From SCN-70-22 sp046327755 (lineage in GTDB: Bacteria > Gemmatimonadota > Gemmatimonadetes > Gemmatimonadales > Gemmatimonadaceae): DNA of 64,000 nucleotides. The position numbers were made by a program, and so were the translations under genes. Location: positions 186,001 to 250,000 of the forward strand of contig JAXLXW010000004.1 of assembly GCA_046327755.1 (NCBI GenBank), given 5' to 3'. The notes beneath the pieces are model-generated. The model saw nothing but the letters and a program-made list of their open reading frames with translations, had not been told where the DNA came from and searched no databases. Shown here piece after piece: positions 30,737 to 40,400 of the stretch. The stretch's first letter is position 1; each line of letters opens with the position of its first letter.

Positions 30737-31345
30737 TTACCCCCGAACGGGGTTCCTGACCGTACTGACACCCACGATCTCGACCTCCACCACGTCGCCA
30801 GCGGCGAGCTTCCCCACGCCGGCCGGCGTCCCCGTGGCGAGGATGTCGCCCGGCTCGAGCGTCATCACGTGCGAGACGTAAGAGAGGAGGAACGGGACGG
30901 AGAAGACCATGTCCGACCCCTTCGCCCGTTGCCGTTCGACTCCGTTGACGCGCGTCACGACCTCGAGCGAGGCGAAGTCGAACGTTCCCGCCTTCGGGGT
31001 CCCGATCGCGCAAAACGTGTCGAACCCCTTGGCGCGGGTCCACTGTGAGTCCTTGAACTGCAGGTCACGCGCCGTGACGTCGTTCAGCGCCACGACCCCG
31101 GCGATGCCGGCGACCGCCTCGGCCTCCGATGCCTTGGTGAGCGTCTTCCCGATCACGATGGCAATCTCCCCCTCGAACTCGACGCGGTCCGACTGCGGCG
31201 GGAGAACGATCGCGTCACCATCACCGATGATGGCCGACGGTGGCTTGAGGAAGAAAAGCGGTTCGACCGGGACGTCGTTCCCAAGCTCCTTGGCGTGGTC
31301 GACGTAGTTGCGGCCGATGCAGACAATCTTGCTGGGGCGTGACAT
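30737..31345 (-). CDS. fumarylacetoacetate hydrolase family protein
   Basis: 202 residues, a single FAH-fold domain. Motifs: IVCIGRNYVDHAKELGN, FLKPPSAIIGDGD, the metal-binding EFEGEIAIVIGK (Glu pair), NDVTARDLQ, FDTFCAIG and LATGTPAGVG. Homologues hydrolyse acylpyruvates, isomerise 2-hydroxyhepta-2,4-dienedioate or decarboxylate oxaloacetate (FAHD1-like). The short, catalytic-domain-only form matches FAHD1/YcgM. No catabolic cluster surrounds it. Confidence 0.9.
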   Translation of the reverse strand: MSRPSKIVCIGRNYVDHAKELGNDVPVEPLFFLKPPSAIIGDGDAIVLPPQSDRVEFEGEIAIVIGKTLTKASEAEAVAGIAGVVALNDVTARDLQFKDSQWTRAKGFDTFCAIGTPKAGTFDFASLEVVTRVNGVERQRAKGSDMVFSVPFLLSYVSHVMTLEPGDILATGTPAGVGKLAAGDVVEVEIVGVSTVRNPVRG

Positions 31346-31354
31346 TGAAGGACG

Positions 31355-31390
31355 GACGGGAGACGGGAGTCGGAAGACGGGAGACGGGAG
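31355..31390. repeat. family 2 heptamer repeat, short copy G
   Basis: Two blocks of ACGGGAG iterations (GACGGACGGGAGACGGGAGT and AAGACGGGAGACGGGAG) in the same orientation, directly upstream of the FAH gene start and downstream of the DinG-type gene stop. Confidence 0.6.
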
Positions 31391-31415
31391 ATGACTGCTG
31401 AAAACTACCGTCCTC

Positions 31416-33926
31416 CTACCGGTTTGGCTTGCCGGGGCGGGCGTAGAATCTCGTGATTTCGCGCGTCACCTCGGCCCAGGGGGCAATCAGGCGACGGGCG
31501 GGGGGGAGTCCCTCCACCATGTCGCGGCCGAAGGGCTTGGATTCGGCGCGGGAGTCCATGAGCAGCACGACGCCCTGATCGGTGGCGCTCCGGATCAGGC
31601 GGCCGAAGCCCTGCTTCAGGCGCAGGGCGGCGTGGGGGATCATGTACTCGCGGAAGGCGTCGCCGCCGCGCGCCTCGATCGCTTCGCAGTGGGCGGCGGT
31701 GAGCGGCTCGGTGGGGACCTTGAACGGGAGCTTGCTGAGCACCAGCGCGCGCAGCGGATCGCCGGGAACGTCGACCCCTTCCCAGAACGAGGCGGTCCCG
31801 AGGAGGATGGCGTGGCCGGCGTCGGTGAAACGACGCAGGAGCGCGCCGCGCTGGTCCTCGCCGTGGACCATGAGCGGGAAGCGTTGGTCGACGCCGCGCT
31901 CGCGCAGCACCTGCGCCGCCTCGCGCACGTCGCGATGCGAGGTGAAGAGCGCGAAGACGCCGCCGCCGGCGGCATACGCCACCTCGCTGATCGCGTCGAC
32001 CACGGCGTCGAAGTGGGCGCGCGGGTCGACGTTAGGCGCGGGGATGTCGGTGGGGATGGCGAGGAGCGCCTGCGACGGGTAGTCGAAGGGCGAGGGGAAG
32101 GCCTGCGTCTCCGGCTCCACGTCGCTCTCAGTGAGGCCAAGCCGCGAGCGCACGAAGTCGAACTTCCCGTCGGTGGAGAGCGTGGCGCTGGTGACGATCG
32201 CCGTCTCCAGCCGCTTGAAGAGATCCTCGCGCAGGATGGGAGCGAGGTCGAGCGGGACGGAGGTGACGGCGAGGTTGCGCTCCTTGCCGCGCACCTCGAG
32301 CCAGCGCACCGTCTTGGCCTTTCCCGACGGGGAGAGCCCCTCGCGAAGCGCATTTCCCGCATTGTCGAGCCGCCGCGCCACTCCGCGCAACTCGCCCAGG
32401 AGCGGGGCGTGCGCCTCCAGCGCCTTCTCGTCCGTCTCCAGGCGCTCGCGCACCAGGCGCAGGTTGTCGCCTAACAAGGTGAGCTCGCGCAGCAGGTCCT
32501 CCAGCGCCGCGCCGAGTCCCGCCTTCCAGATGGGGTGCTCGGCGAAGGCATCCGTCAGCCGCATCACCGGCGCCTTGGCCTCGAGCATCAACCCGTCGAG
32601 GAGATCGAACACCACCCCGCCCTTCTCGCGCGCCGCCACCGCCGAGGGAAAGAGGCGGGCGTGCACGAGGTCGAGCGAGGCAACGCTCAGCAGGTCCTTG
32701 CGGGCACCGAGCCGCGCCGAGAGCGTGGGGAGGAGCCCCTTGCCGCGGCGCTCCAGCCGGCCAAAGAGGCGCTGCAGGGCGCGCCGTGTGGCGGTGGCCC
32801 CAAGGTGGGAGGCGGCCGCATCCTCGATGTGGTGCCCCTCGTCCACGACCAGGCGCGAGTACGGCGGGAGGACGGCGGCATCGTCCCACTTCTGCGAGGC
32901 GCGACGCACCGCGAGGTCCGCCAGGAGCAAGTGGTGGTTGACGACGATGACGTCGGCCTGCGCCGCCTGCCGCCGCGCGGCGAAGAGGAAGCAGCGGTCG
33001 AAGTGCGGACACTGCAGCCGCAGGCACAAGTCCGGCTCGGCGGCCACTTCGTCCCAGACTTCCGGGCGCGGCGGGGTGACGAGGTCGCTCAGCGAACCGT
33101 CGCCGGTGCGCTCGGCCCACTTGGCCAGCGCCTCCACGTCGGAAACCGCGCCGGTGTCGAAGAGCGTCGCGCCAGCCGCGCGCGCCAGCTCCAGCCGCAA
33201 CAGGCAGATGTAGTTGTGCCACCCCTTGAGGAGGGCGAAGCGCACCGGCTGGTCGTCGAGGGCGCGCGCCAGGAACGGGAGGTCCTTCCCGACCAGCTGC
33301 TCCTGCAGGTTGATCGTGTTGGTCGAGACGACGGTGCGCTCCCCGTTCTGCGCCGCCCAGCGCAGCGCGGGAACGAGATAGCCTAACGACTTCCCGACTC
33401 CCGTCCCGGCCTCCAGGACCCCGATGCCACCGCCGTTGTAGAGACGTGCGATGGTGCGCGCATAGCCGCGCTGCGCCGTGCGATCCTCGAATCGCTGGTG
33501 CAGCCGGGCAATGGGGCCGGCCACGCCCAGCAGCTGGTCGACGGCGCGCGGATCGACGGGATGCTGCTTGCGCTCGCGCGGGACCTCGACGACGACGTAG
33601 ACCTCGCTGGCGTCGTTGTCGGTGATGGCAAAGCCGACGCCTGCGTCGTGCATCCGCGCCGCAATCTCGAGGTCGGGCCCCGAAGGCTCAAGATTCCCCG
33701 ACGGGTGGTTGTGCAGGAGAAGCTCGCCGCGCTGCGCAAAGCCGGGGAGCGCCAGCACCGACTTGATGTCCCCGCGCGCCACCACGCGCGCCGCGATGAT
33801 GGTCTGGTGCTCGTCCACCGTGCCGACGAAGCAGACCTCGCGCCCGCCGGCGAGACGAATCGCCGCGCGCACGGCGGCAGCGGCGCTCGGCGCGATTCTC
33901 CCGTCCTGGTTGTCTGGCGGCGGCAT
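31416..33926 (-). CDS. RadC/JAMM-domain - DinG-type XPD helicase fusion
   Basis: 836 residues. Residues about 15-115 are a RadC-like MPN/JAMM domain: upstream Glu30, then LLHNHPSGNLEPSGPD with metal ligands His72, His74 and Asp85. Residues about 125-836 are a DinG/YoaA superfamily 2 helicase: Walker A EAGTGVGKSLGYL (Lys179), four Fe-S cysteines in NYIC, DLC, LQC and DRC contexts, DEAH-box VVDEGHHIED, and C-terminal motifs LLGTASFWEGVDVPGD and QGFGRLIRS. DinG enzymes unwind D-loops, R-loops and G4 DNA. The start at 33926 gives a compact N-terminus; the upstream frame runs into a repeat element. Divergence of partners gives no operon clue. Confidence 0.9.
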   Translation of the reverse strand: MPPPDNQDGRIAPSAAAAVRAAIRLAGGREVCFVGTVDEHQTIIAARVVARGDIKSVLALPGFAQRGELLLHNHPSGNLEPSGPDLEIAARMHDAGVGFAITDNDASEVYVVVEVPRERKQHPVDPRAVDQLLGVAGPIARLHQRFEDRTAQRGYARTIARLYNGGGIGVLEAGTGVGKSLGYLVPALRWAAQNGERTVVSTNTINLQEQLVGKDLPFLARALDDQPVRFALLKGWHNYICLLRLELARAAGATLFDTGAVSDVEALAKWAERTGDGSLSDLVTPPRPEVWDEVAAEPDLCLRLQCPHFDRCFLFAARRQAAQADVIVVNHHLLLADLAVRRASQKWDDAAVLPPYSRLVVDEGHHIEDAAASHLGATATRRALQRLFGRLERRGKGLLPTLSARLGARKDLLSVASLDLVHARLFPSAVAAREKGGVVFDLLDGLMLEAKAPVMRLTDAFAEHPIWKAGLGAALEDLLRELTLLGDNLRLVRERLETDEKALEAHAPLLGELRGVARRLDNAGNALREGLSPSGKAKTVRWLEVRGKERNLAVTSVPLDLAPILREDLFKRLETAIVTSATLSTDGKFDFVRSRLGLTESDVEPETQAFPSPFDYPSQALLAIPTDIPAPNVDPRAHFDAVVDAISEVAYAAGGGVFALFTSHRDVREAAQVLRERGVDQRFPLMVHGEDQRGALLRRFTDAGHAILLGTASFWEGVDVPGDPLRALVLSKLPFKVPTEPLTAAHCEAIEARGGDAFREYMIPHAALRLKQGFGRLIRSATDQGVVLLMDSRAESKPFGRDMVEGLPPARRLIAPWAEVTREITRFYARPGKPNR

Positions 33927-33943
33927 GGGGGAAAGATAGAACT

Positions 33944-34134
33944 GGGACGGGAGACGGGGGACGGGAGACGAGAGTGCGCCTGCGGCGCGCGGGGATGCGC
34001 GCGCATGTCGCGGTTGCGCGCGAGATGGGGGGACGGGAGGTTGCGGCACCGGACGGCGACCCACGCACCGTCTCGCGCCCTCGCAAACGCGAACGGCGCC
34101 AAAGGCGCCGTTCGCAATCCCGTTTCCCGTCCCC
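33944..34134. repeat. family 2 heptamer-repeat element, full-length copy H
   Basis: About 190 bases. Left arm 33944-33973 (ACGGGAG iterations ending GAGAGTGC); right arm about 34117-34134 is the inverted, diverged equivalent. Next to the right arm lies hairpin GCGAACGGCGCC-AAA-GGCGCCGTTCGC (34089-34115). Read on the minus strand, the order is arm, hairpin, GTTT, GC-rich filler, arm, as in copies D and I. The right end directly abuts the stop codon of the gene at 34137. Confidence 0.75.
34089..34115 (-). terminator. hairpin in repeat copy H
   Basis: Perfect 12-bp stem with a 3-base loop; on the minus strand it is followed by GTTT. It is positioned to terminate transcripts of the minus-strand gene cluster only if read in that direction beyond 34137. 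Confidence 0.5.
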
Positions 34135-34136
34135 CT

Positions 34137-35444
34137 CTAGGTCTTGAGCGGCTTCTTCTTCGCCGCCGGGAAGAGCACGTTGTTGAGAATCAGCCGATAC
34201 CCGGGCGACGTCGGATGCAACGACAGGTCGGTGGGCGCTGCGCCAATGTTGTGCTGCGGATCCTCGGGGTCGTGCCCGCCGAGGTAGGTCCACGAGCCCT
34301 TGCCGTAGTCGCCATGGAGGTACTTCGCCCACGGCGCGCCATCCTCCTGCGCGAGGATGGTGACTCCCTGCTTGATGGTCCCCTTCGTGAACGACGTCGT
34401 GACGCCGTAGTAGTCAGGGATGACGGTGCGATGGTTCTGCACCAGCATCGACGAGACGGGGTCGAACTTGGCGGAGAACTGGAAGAGGGTGAACTGCCCC
34501 AGCGGCTGTCGGCGCCCGGGGACGTTGACCTGGTGCCCGTCGATGTCGCTCATCGAGTTCACGAAAGGCGACGGCTCGAGGTGCACGTCCTTGAAGGCGA
34601 AGGATCGATCCCAATCGAGCTTGCTGTCGGCCTGCTCGTCGACCGGGGTCCCGTCGGCAAACGAGCCGGCGATGTCGGTCTGGTGCGCGGCGATCGCGAG
34701 CGAGAGCGTCTCCGTCGCGCCGCACATCGCGAAGAGGAAGCCGCCGCGCTCCACAAACTGCCGCATCTTCTCGGCGACCGCCTTCTTCATCGCCGGGATG
34801 TTGTTGAACCCCAGCTTGCGTGCGCTGGCGAGGGCGCGCTCGCGCTGCTCGATGAACCAGGGCGTATCTCGGAAGCCGAGGTAGAGCTTGTTCTGCTGCC
34901 CCGTGAAGTCCTCGTGGTGCAGGTGCAACCAGTCGTACTTGGAGAGATCGCCCGCCATGACTTCTTCGTCATAGACGGACTGGAACTCGATCCCCGCGTA
35001 CTGCAGGGCGAGTGTGACGGCGTCGTCCCACGGCGGCGACTTCGCGGGCTTGTAGATCGCCACCTTGGGGGCGCGTTCGAGCGAGATGGCGTCCATGTTG
35101 CCGGCCGCGATCTCGGCGCGGATCGCCGAGAGGCGCCCGTTCTCGATCTGCTCGAACGTGACCCCGTCGAGCGTGGCACGCTTCTTCAGCTCGGAGAGAT
35201 CGGGAAGCAGATACGCGCCGCCGCGGTAGTTGATGAACCACTCCGCCTTGTTGCCGTCCTTGAGCGCATTGAAGACCAAGCCGTACGCCTTGAGGTGATT
35301 GGCCTGGTCGTCGTCCATCGGGACGAGGAGGTGCTGCGCGCGCGCGATGGCGGGAAATGCCAGCGACGCCAGCGCCGCGACGACAAACGAGATCGCGCTG
35401 ATTCGCCGGCGCAACGCCATGAGGAGAGACCGCACGTTTGGCAT
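34137..35444 (-). CDS. secreted protein of the 'LIPMD...NHLKAYG' family
   Basis: About 435 residues. Signal peptide ISAISFVVAALASLAFPAIARAQ, mature start HLLVPMDDDQANHLKAYGLVF followed by AEWFINYRGGAYLLPD. I recall this family mainly from Bacteroidota, where databases often carry the name 'asparagine synthetase B'; none of the AsnB glutaminase or synthetase motifs are present, so that name is not supported. It contains GGFLFAMCGATETLSLAIAA and a C-terminal SWTYLGGHDPEDPQH, resembling glutamine-amidotransferase-like (DUF4159/ThuA-type) folds. Starts at 35444 or 35420 are both possible. Lies downstream of the DUF4175/DUF4159 cluster. Confidence 0.6.
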   Translation of the reverse strand: MPNVRSLLMALRRRISAISFVVAALASLAFPAIARAQHLLVPMDDDQANHLKAYGLVFNALKDGNKAEWFINYRGGAYLLPDLSELKKRATLDGVTFEQIENGRLSAIRAEIAAGNMDAISLERAPKVAIYKPAKSPPWDDAVTLALQYAGIEFQSVYDEEVMAGDLSKYDWLHLHHEDFTGQQNKLYLGFRDTPWFIEQRERALASARKLGFNNIPAMKKAVAEKMRQFVERGGFLFAMCGATETLSLAIAAHQTDIAGSFADGTPVDEQADSKLDWDRSFAFKDVHLEPSPFVNSMSDIDGHQVNVPGRRQPLGQFTLFQFSAKFDPVSSMLVQNHRTVIPDYYGVTTSFTKGTIKQGVTILAQEDGAPWAKYLHGDYGKGSWTYLGGHDPEDPQHNIGAAPTDLSLHPTSPGYRLILNNVLFPAAKKKPLKT

Positions 35445-35670
35445 CAAGGAATGGAGTCGAAGCCGTTGGCGGCTTCGTGGCTTCGTGTGAGTCGACGTAC
35501 TCCGCGCAGGCACCACCCGCGGAGCGCGATGCGCGGACAAATGGATCCCCGCCTTCGCTGGGATGGTGGGCCAGGGGGCTGGACTGCCATCGGGCACCGC
35601 AACCGAATTCCTTCGCGGCTTCGCGGCTTCGCGTGAGAAGGTAGTTCCCAGCGCGAACACGACCGCCCGC
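35445..35670. repeat. intergenic region with a third repeat type (CGGCTTCG units)
   Basis: Two direct copies of GCGGCTTCG(T/C)GGCTTCG(T/C)GTGAG lie at about 35470-35492 and 35612-35637. Between them is a palindrome ATCCCCGCCTTCGCTGGGAT (about 35541-35561) of a type widespread in high-GC genomes. No ORF with coding character is present. Confidence 0.5.
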
Positions 35671-37491
35671 TCACGCATCGCCCGCGCCACCTACGCGACC
35701 CGACGGCACGGTGCCGCGCGCCAGTTCGAGCTCGCGCCGCGCCTGCGGGACGAGCGCGCTCTGCGGATAGGTGAGGATCATGTGCTCGAGATGCGCGATC
35801 GCCCCCGCAGCGTCGCCGCGCCGGCGCAGCAGCCGCGCCCAATCGAGTTCCGCTTCCGCCGCCTCGGGCGCGTCGGCGTGCTGCTCCACGAGTGACTGCC
35901 AGAGCGCAACCGCGTGCGTCGAGTCCTTCGACGCGAGCGACAGGCGCGCCGCGACCAGGAGGAGGAACGGCTTCGCATCGGCGAGTTCCCCGGCCGTGGC
36001 CTCGAAGCGCTTCGCTGCGGCCGCGGTATCGCCCTTGGCCAACGCCAGGAAGGCTTCCCCCACCCCCGCTGCCTGCTCGGCGCGCGTGCGCGAGAGCAGC
36101 GCCATCGCGGTCACCACGTCGCGCGACATCTCGTCGGTGCGACGCAGCCCGCCGCGCGCGGTCTTGAGGTCCCCTTCGTAGAGCGCGAGCCAGGCTTCCA
36201 CGCGCTCGTCCTCTTCCGTCCCGCCACCGCCAGCCGCAAGTGCCGCTTTCGCCTTGGCGAGGTCGCCGCTTCGGATCCACGCCCAGGCCAGCGAGCGTTG
36301 CGCCTGGCGAACACCCGACGGTCCGAGGACCGATGCGCGCGTCGCCAGCAGCTGCTCGATCGCCGGGCCACGCCCCAGCGCCGCGAGGACCCGCACCTGC
36401 AGGAGCGCCACCGAGCCGGCGGTGGCGCTGTCCGTCGACGCGGCAAGCGGCTCCAGGATCGCGAGCGCCGACGCCGCCTCGCCGCCATTGAGCGCCGCGG
36501 TCGCCCCGCGCACGCGCAACGACGCATCGCGCGGGCGCCGCGCCGCTGCCGCCGTGTAGGCATCGCGCGCCGTGAGCCACGCCTCGTTCCCCTCGGCCTC
36601 GCCGGCGTAGTCGATCCACGCCTGCACCACCGAGTCGGACACCGGGACCTGCGACAGCACCGACCACCCTTCGCGCGCCGAACGCCAGCGCGTTTCCAGC
36701 GAGGCCAGGATGCGCCGCGGCCCCAGCGTCACCGGCGCGGCCGCGAAAACCGTGCGGACGCTGTCGCGCAGCGAGTCCGGCGCCGGGAGCAACGCGAAGA
36801 CCGCCGCCTGCTCCATGTACGGCATCGACTCGCTCGCCTCGCGCCAGCTCCGCGCCGATGGGAGCCACATGCCGAGCGCCGCCTGCATCTGCGCGAACTC
36901 GGCGGCCAGGTCGCGCGTCCCTCCCAACACCGCGACCGCGCCGCGCAGCACCGTATCGGCGGCCGCGGCGCGCCCCGCGTCGAGGAGGAGCCTCGCATAC
37001 TCGCGGAACGGCGCCGGCTCACGCGGCGACAGCGTGACCCATTGGTTGAACGCCCCCTCCGCCTCGCGCTCGCGGCGCAGCCCGATGAGGGTCCGCAGCT
37101 GCACCGTGCGCAGCATCGGGTCGCGCGGACGCCTGACGAGGAGCGAATCGACCAGCGGCGCCAGTTCCGCGCTCCCGCCGACCATCGCATAGCAGCGCTC
37201 CATGCCGAGCACCGCCCCCACCGGATCCTCGCTCCCATCCAGCGCCTTGCGATAAAGCGGAATCGCCTCCCGGCACTTCCCCGCCCCCTCGAGATCGAGC
37301 GCCTGCACCAACGGCGAAGGCGGCCCCACCTTCCCCTCCTGCGCAAGTAAGGCAGTCGAGAAGAAAAGAACGAGGCAACTCACGATCACGCAGCCGCCGA
37401 CGCCCGCGCGCAACGCCCCGCGCCCGCGCCCGCGCCCTCCGAACCCCCGTCTCCCGTCCCCCGTCACCCGTCCGCCCCTAAGGTTTCGCAT
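35671..37491 (-). CDS. secreted TPR protein
   Basis: 606 residues from the longest start. Signal-peptide-like VIVSCLVLFFSTALLAQ, then serial tetratricopeptide repeats through to the C-terminus (for example RGDAAGAIAHLEHMILTYPQ). The ATG at 37491 overlaps the DUF4175 stop by 14 bases, but then residues about 8-16 would be encoded by the heptamer repeat at 37445-37474; a GTG at 37389 right before the hydrophobic stretch is an alternative start. Together with DUF4175 and DUF4159 upstream it forms a minus-strand operon. TPR proteins act as scaffolds; partner unknown. Confidence 0.75.
   Translation of the reverse strand: MRNLRGGRVTGDGRRGFGGRGRGRGALRAGVGGCVIVSCLVLFFSTALLAQEGKVGPPSPLVQALDLEGAGKCREAIPLYRKALDGSEDPVGAVLGMERCYAMVGGSAELAPLVDSLLVRRPRDPMLRTVQLRTLIGLRREREAEGAFNQWVTLSPREPAPFREYARLLLDAGRAAAADTVLRGAVAVLGGTRDLAAEFAQMQAALGMWLPSARSWREASESMPYMEQAAVFALLPAPDSLRDSVRTVFAAAPVTLGPRRILASLETRWRSAREGWSVLSQVPVSDSVVQAWIDYAGEAEGNEAWLTARDAYTAAAARRPRDASLRVRGATAALNGGEAASALAILEPLAASTDSATAGSVALLQVRVLAALGRGPAIEQLLATRASVLGPSGVRQAQRSLAWAWIRSGDLAKAKAALAAGGGGTEEDERVEAWLALYEGDLKTARGGLRRTDEMSRDVVTAMALLSRTRAEQAAGVGEAFLALAKGDTAAAAKRFEATAGELADAKPFLLLVAARLSLASKDSTHAVALWQSLVEQHADAPEAAEAELDWARLLRRRGDAAGAIAHLEHMILTYPQSALVPQARRELELARGTVPSGRVGGAGDA
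37445..37474. repeat. family 2 heptamer repeat, short copy J
   Basis: CCCCGTCTCCCGTCCCCCGT-type iterations (minus-strand ACGGGAG) directly after the stop codon of the DUF4175 gene and inside the putative 5' end of the TPR gene. Confidence 0.6.
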
Positions 37492-40400
37492 TGATCCGCT
37501 TGAAGTACTCCAGCACCAGGCGCCGCTCCTCAGGCGTCAGGCCGCGCAGCTCGTTCCACGTGGGAGCGGTGAAGCGCGTGGCGTTCTTTCCGCTGGCGTT
37601 GTTCCCCTGCGGCGTGAAAGTCTCCGTCCCGGTCCACGGCTTCGCCTCACGCTTCCCCGTGTCCTCGCGCTGGTCCTCCTCGAGCAGGCGCCCGGCGTCC
37701 AGCATCTTGCGGAAGAGGCGCTGCTGACGCTCGAGCACCGCCGCGTCGAGGTTGGACGACTCGAGTTGCTGCGCGATCTGTCGCGCCTCGCGCGCCATCT
37801 CGTCGGAACGCCCGGTCTCGTCGCGATCGCCCTGCTCTTCGAGTTTGGCGGCGACCTCGCGCTGCTGCTTGGCCAGTTCGCGCGCCGCGTCCTGTCCCTG
37901 CTGGTCCATCTTCCCGCCCGACTTGGGCATCAGGTCCTGCGCCGCCGAGTTGAGCGCCTGCTGCTGCTTCTGCATCTGCTGCAGCTGCTCCAGCATCTCG
38001 GCGAAGCCGGTGGCCGACTCCGAGTTCTGCGTCCGCTCGCGGTCGCGCACCAGTGAAGCGCCCGCCTGGTTGAGCGACTCGCTCGCCTCGCGCATCGAGC
38101 TCGCCATCTGCTGTCCGCTCTGTGCCCGCTGCGTCTGCGCCGTCGCTTCCTCCACCTTGCGACGCGCATCGGACATCATGCGCATCGACCGCTGCGACAG
38201 GAGGTTCGACTTGGTCGATGCCTGCTGCAGCCGCTGCATCGCCTTGTCCACCCCCTGCTGCAGCGCGCTCTGCTGCGAGCGCAGCTCGCTGGGCGACGTC
38301 CCCTGCCGCGCCTGCTGCTCCAGGTTGTCCTGCTCGCGCGCCAGCTGCAACATCTCCTGGATGGCGCGATCCATCTCGCCGGTGAGCTCCTTCTTCCACT
38401 CGCTCACCTGCTGGTCGCGCGCCTTCCCGAGCTCGTTGGCCGCATCTTCCATCGCCTTGGCCGCCTGCTCTGCCGAGGCTTCGTTGCCCTGCTGGTTCCC
38501 GGCCTGGCCGCCTTTCTGGGCCTGCTGCCCCTGCTGTCCCTGCCCCTGCTGCTTGGAATCGTTGGACGACTGCCCGGGCTGCCCCTGCTGGCCGGGCTGC
38601 CCCTGCTGCTTTTCGCCGCCCTGCTGCTTCTGTCCTTGTTGCCCCTGCTGCCCCTGCTGCCCCTGTTGCCCTTGCTGGCCCTGCTTCTCACCGGCCTGCT
38701 GCTGCCCCTGCTGCCCGGGCTGCCCTTCCTTCTGCTCGCCCTGCTGCTGTTGTCCCTGCTGCTGTCCCTGCTTCTTCTGCTGCTCGCGCATGGCCTGCTG
38801 CAGCTTCTCCAGCGACTCATCGATCTTGTCGTTGGCTTCCTGCACGCGATCGGCGCCCGCGTCGGCCTTCTCCTTCTTGAGGCGTTCCTGCAGCTGCTTC
38901 ACGTCCTCCTGCAGGTTCTTTGCGCGGTCTGACAGCTCCTTGGCCAGCTTCTCGGCCGCCTGCTTCTCCTGCTCCTGGTCGGCCTTGCGCAGCGAGTCCA
39001 CGAGGTCGCGCTGCTTCTTGGCCAGGTCCTTGGCTTCGTCCTTCAGCGTCTGCATCTGCCCCTCGATGGCCGCGCGCTTGAGCATCTCGACCGACTTCTC
39101 GAGCTGCTCGCGCAGCTTCCGCTGCTGCTCGGCGAGGTCCTGCAGCGCCTTGCGCGACTCCTCGGGCGACATGCTCTGCGACGCCTGCTCCAGCTTGCGC
39201 AGCTTCTCCTGCAGCTCGGGGGTCAGCGCGTCGCGCAGGAGTTTCTGCGCCTCGCGGAGCCGCTCCTGCAGCGCGCTGTCCAGCGCCCCGGTCTGCTTGA
39301 GCTGCTGCTCCATCTGCTTGGCCGCCTGCTGGATCTGCTGCATGCGGTCGGCCAGCTGGCGCTGTTCCTTGGCGAACTGCTTGGCTTGCTCGGACGCCTC
39401 GTACGACATGGCGTCCTTCCCCCCCTTCTGCTGCTCGCGCTGACGCGCCTTGGCGGCATCGGCGGTGCGCTGGTTGAGCTGCTTTTGCGCGTTGGCCGTG
39501 GCCTGCGCCTGCGCCACCGCCGAGTCGGCGGCGTTGCGCAGCGCCTCGCGCTGCTCGCTCACACTCGGCAGGCGCAACGTCACGGCGGGGCTCTCCCCCA
39601 CCTGCCGCCACGGTGAGGCGTCGGTGGCGATGGCGACGATCTTCATGGCGTCGCCCGGCGTGAGCTGCGACATGGCGAGCGTGAGCTGCCCCTGGAACTG
39701 CTCCCCCGTGGCGCCTCCCAGCGGGCGCACCAGCGACGAGCGCACGTCGCCGCGCCCGTTGGTGATGGTCACCCGCAACGCCGCGCTCGAGAGGCCATGG
39801 TCATCGGTGGCGAGGATCGAGACGCCGATCGTGTCGCGCTGGAGGACGAGCGTATCGCGCCCCGGGGCGAGGATCTCGACGCGCGGGGCAGAGTCGCCCT
39901 GCACTTCCAGCTGCAACGCAGGGGGAAGGTCCTCGATGGGTCCGCCGCGCCCCGTGGCCGCCCACGCGAACGTGCCGCCCGTGGCCGGTTGCCAGCGCCC
40001 GGTGAAGGAGCGCGCCGAGACGGCGAGCGCGGCGCTCGCCCCCTGTCCCGAGAGCGAGACCGCGGTGAGCTCGGTGGACGAGTGTCCCTCGATCTCCAGC
40101 ACCGTCCCGCGCGGGATGCGCACCAGCTCGCCTAACGGGACCGACTCGGCCTTGCGCGCCAGGTAGCCCGGGAAGACCGCCTTGACCGTGATATCACCAA
40201 TGAACGGACGATCGACGACGCGCACCGCCATCGTGTCGCTCGTGCTGCGCCCGTCGGTGGCGTAGAGCGCCAGGTCCGCGTCGAGCGGCCCTAACGTCAC
40301 GATGCCGGAATCACCGGCGAGCGCCAGCGCGCTCGTGCGCCACGAGCTCCCCGTCACGCGCTGCGCCACCGTCACGAAGCGCCGCCCGGGGGCGCGCACC

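Noticed and set aside
34137..35444. Asparagine synthetase B annotation
   Set aside because: The family resemblance is real, but no N-terminal Cys glutaminase or PP-loop synthetase motif is present and the protein has a signal peptide.
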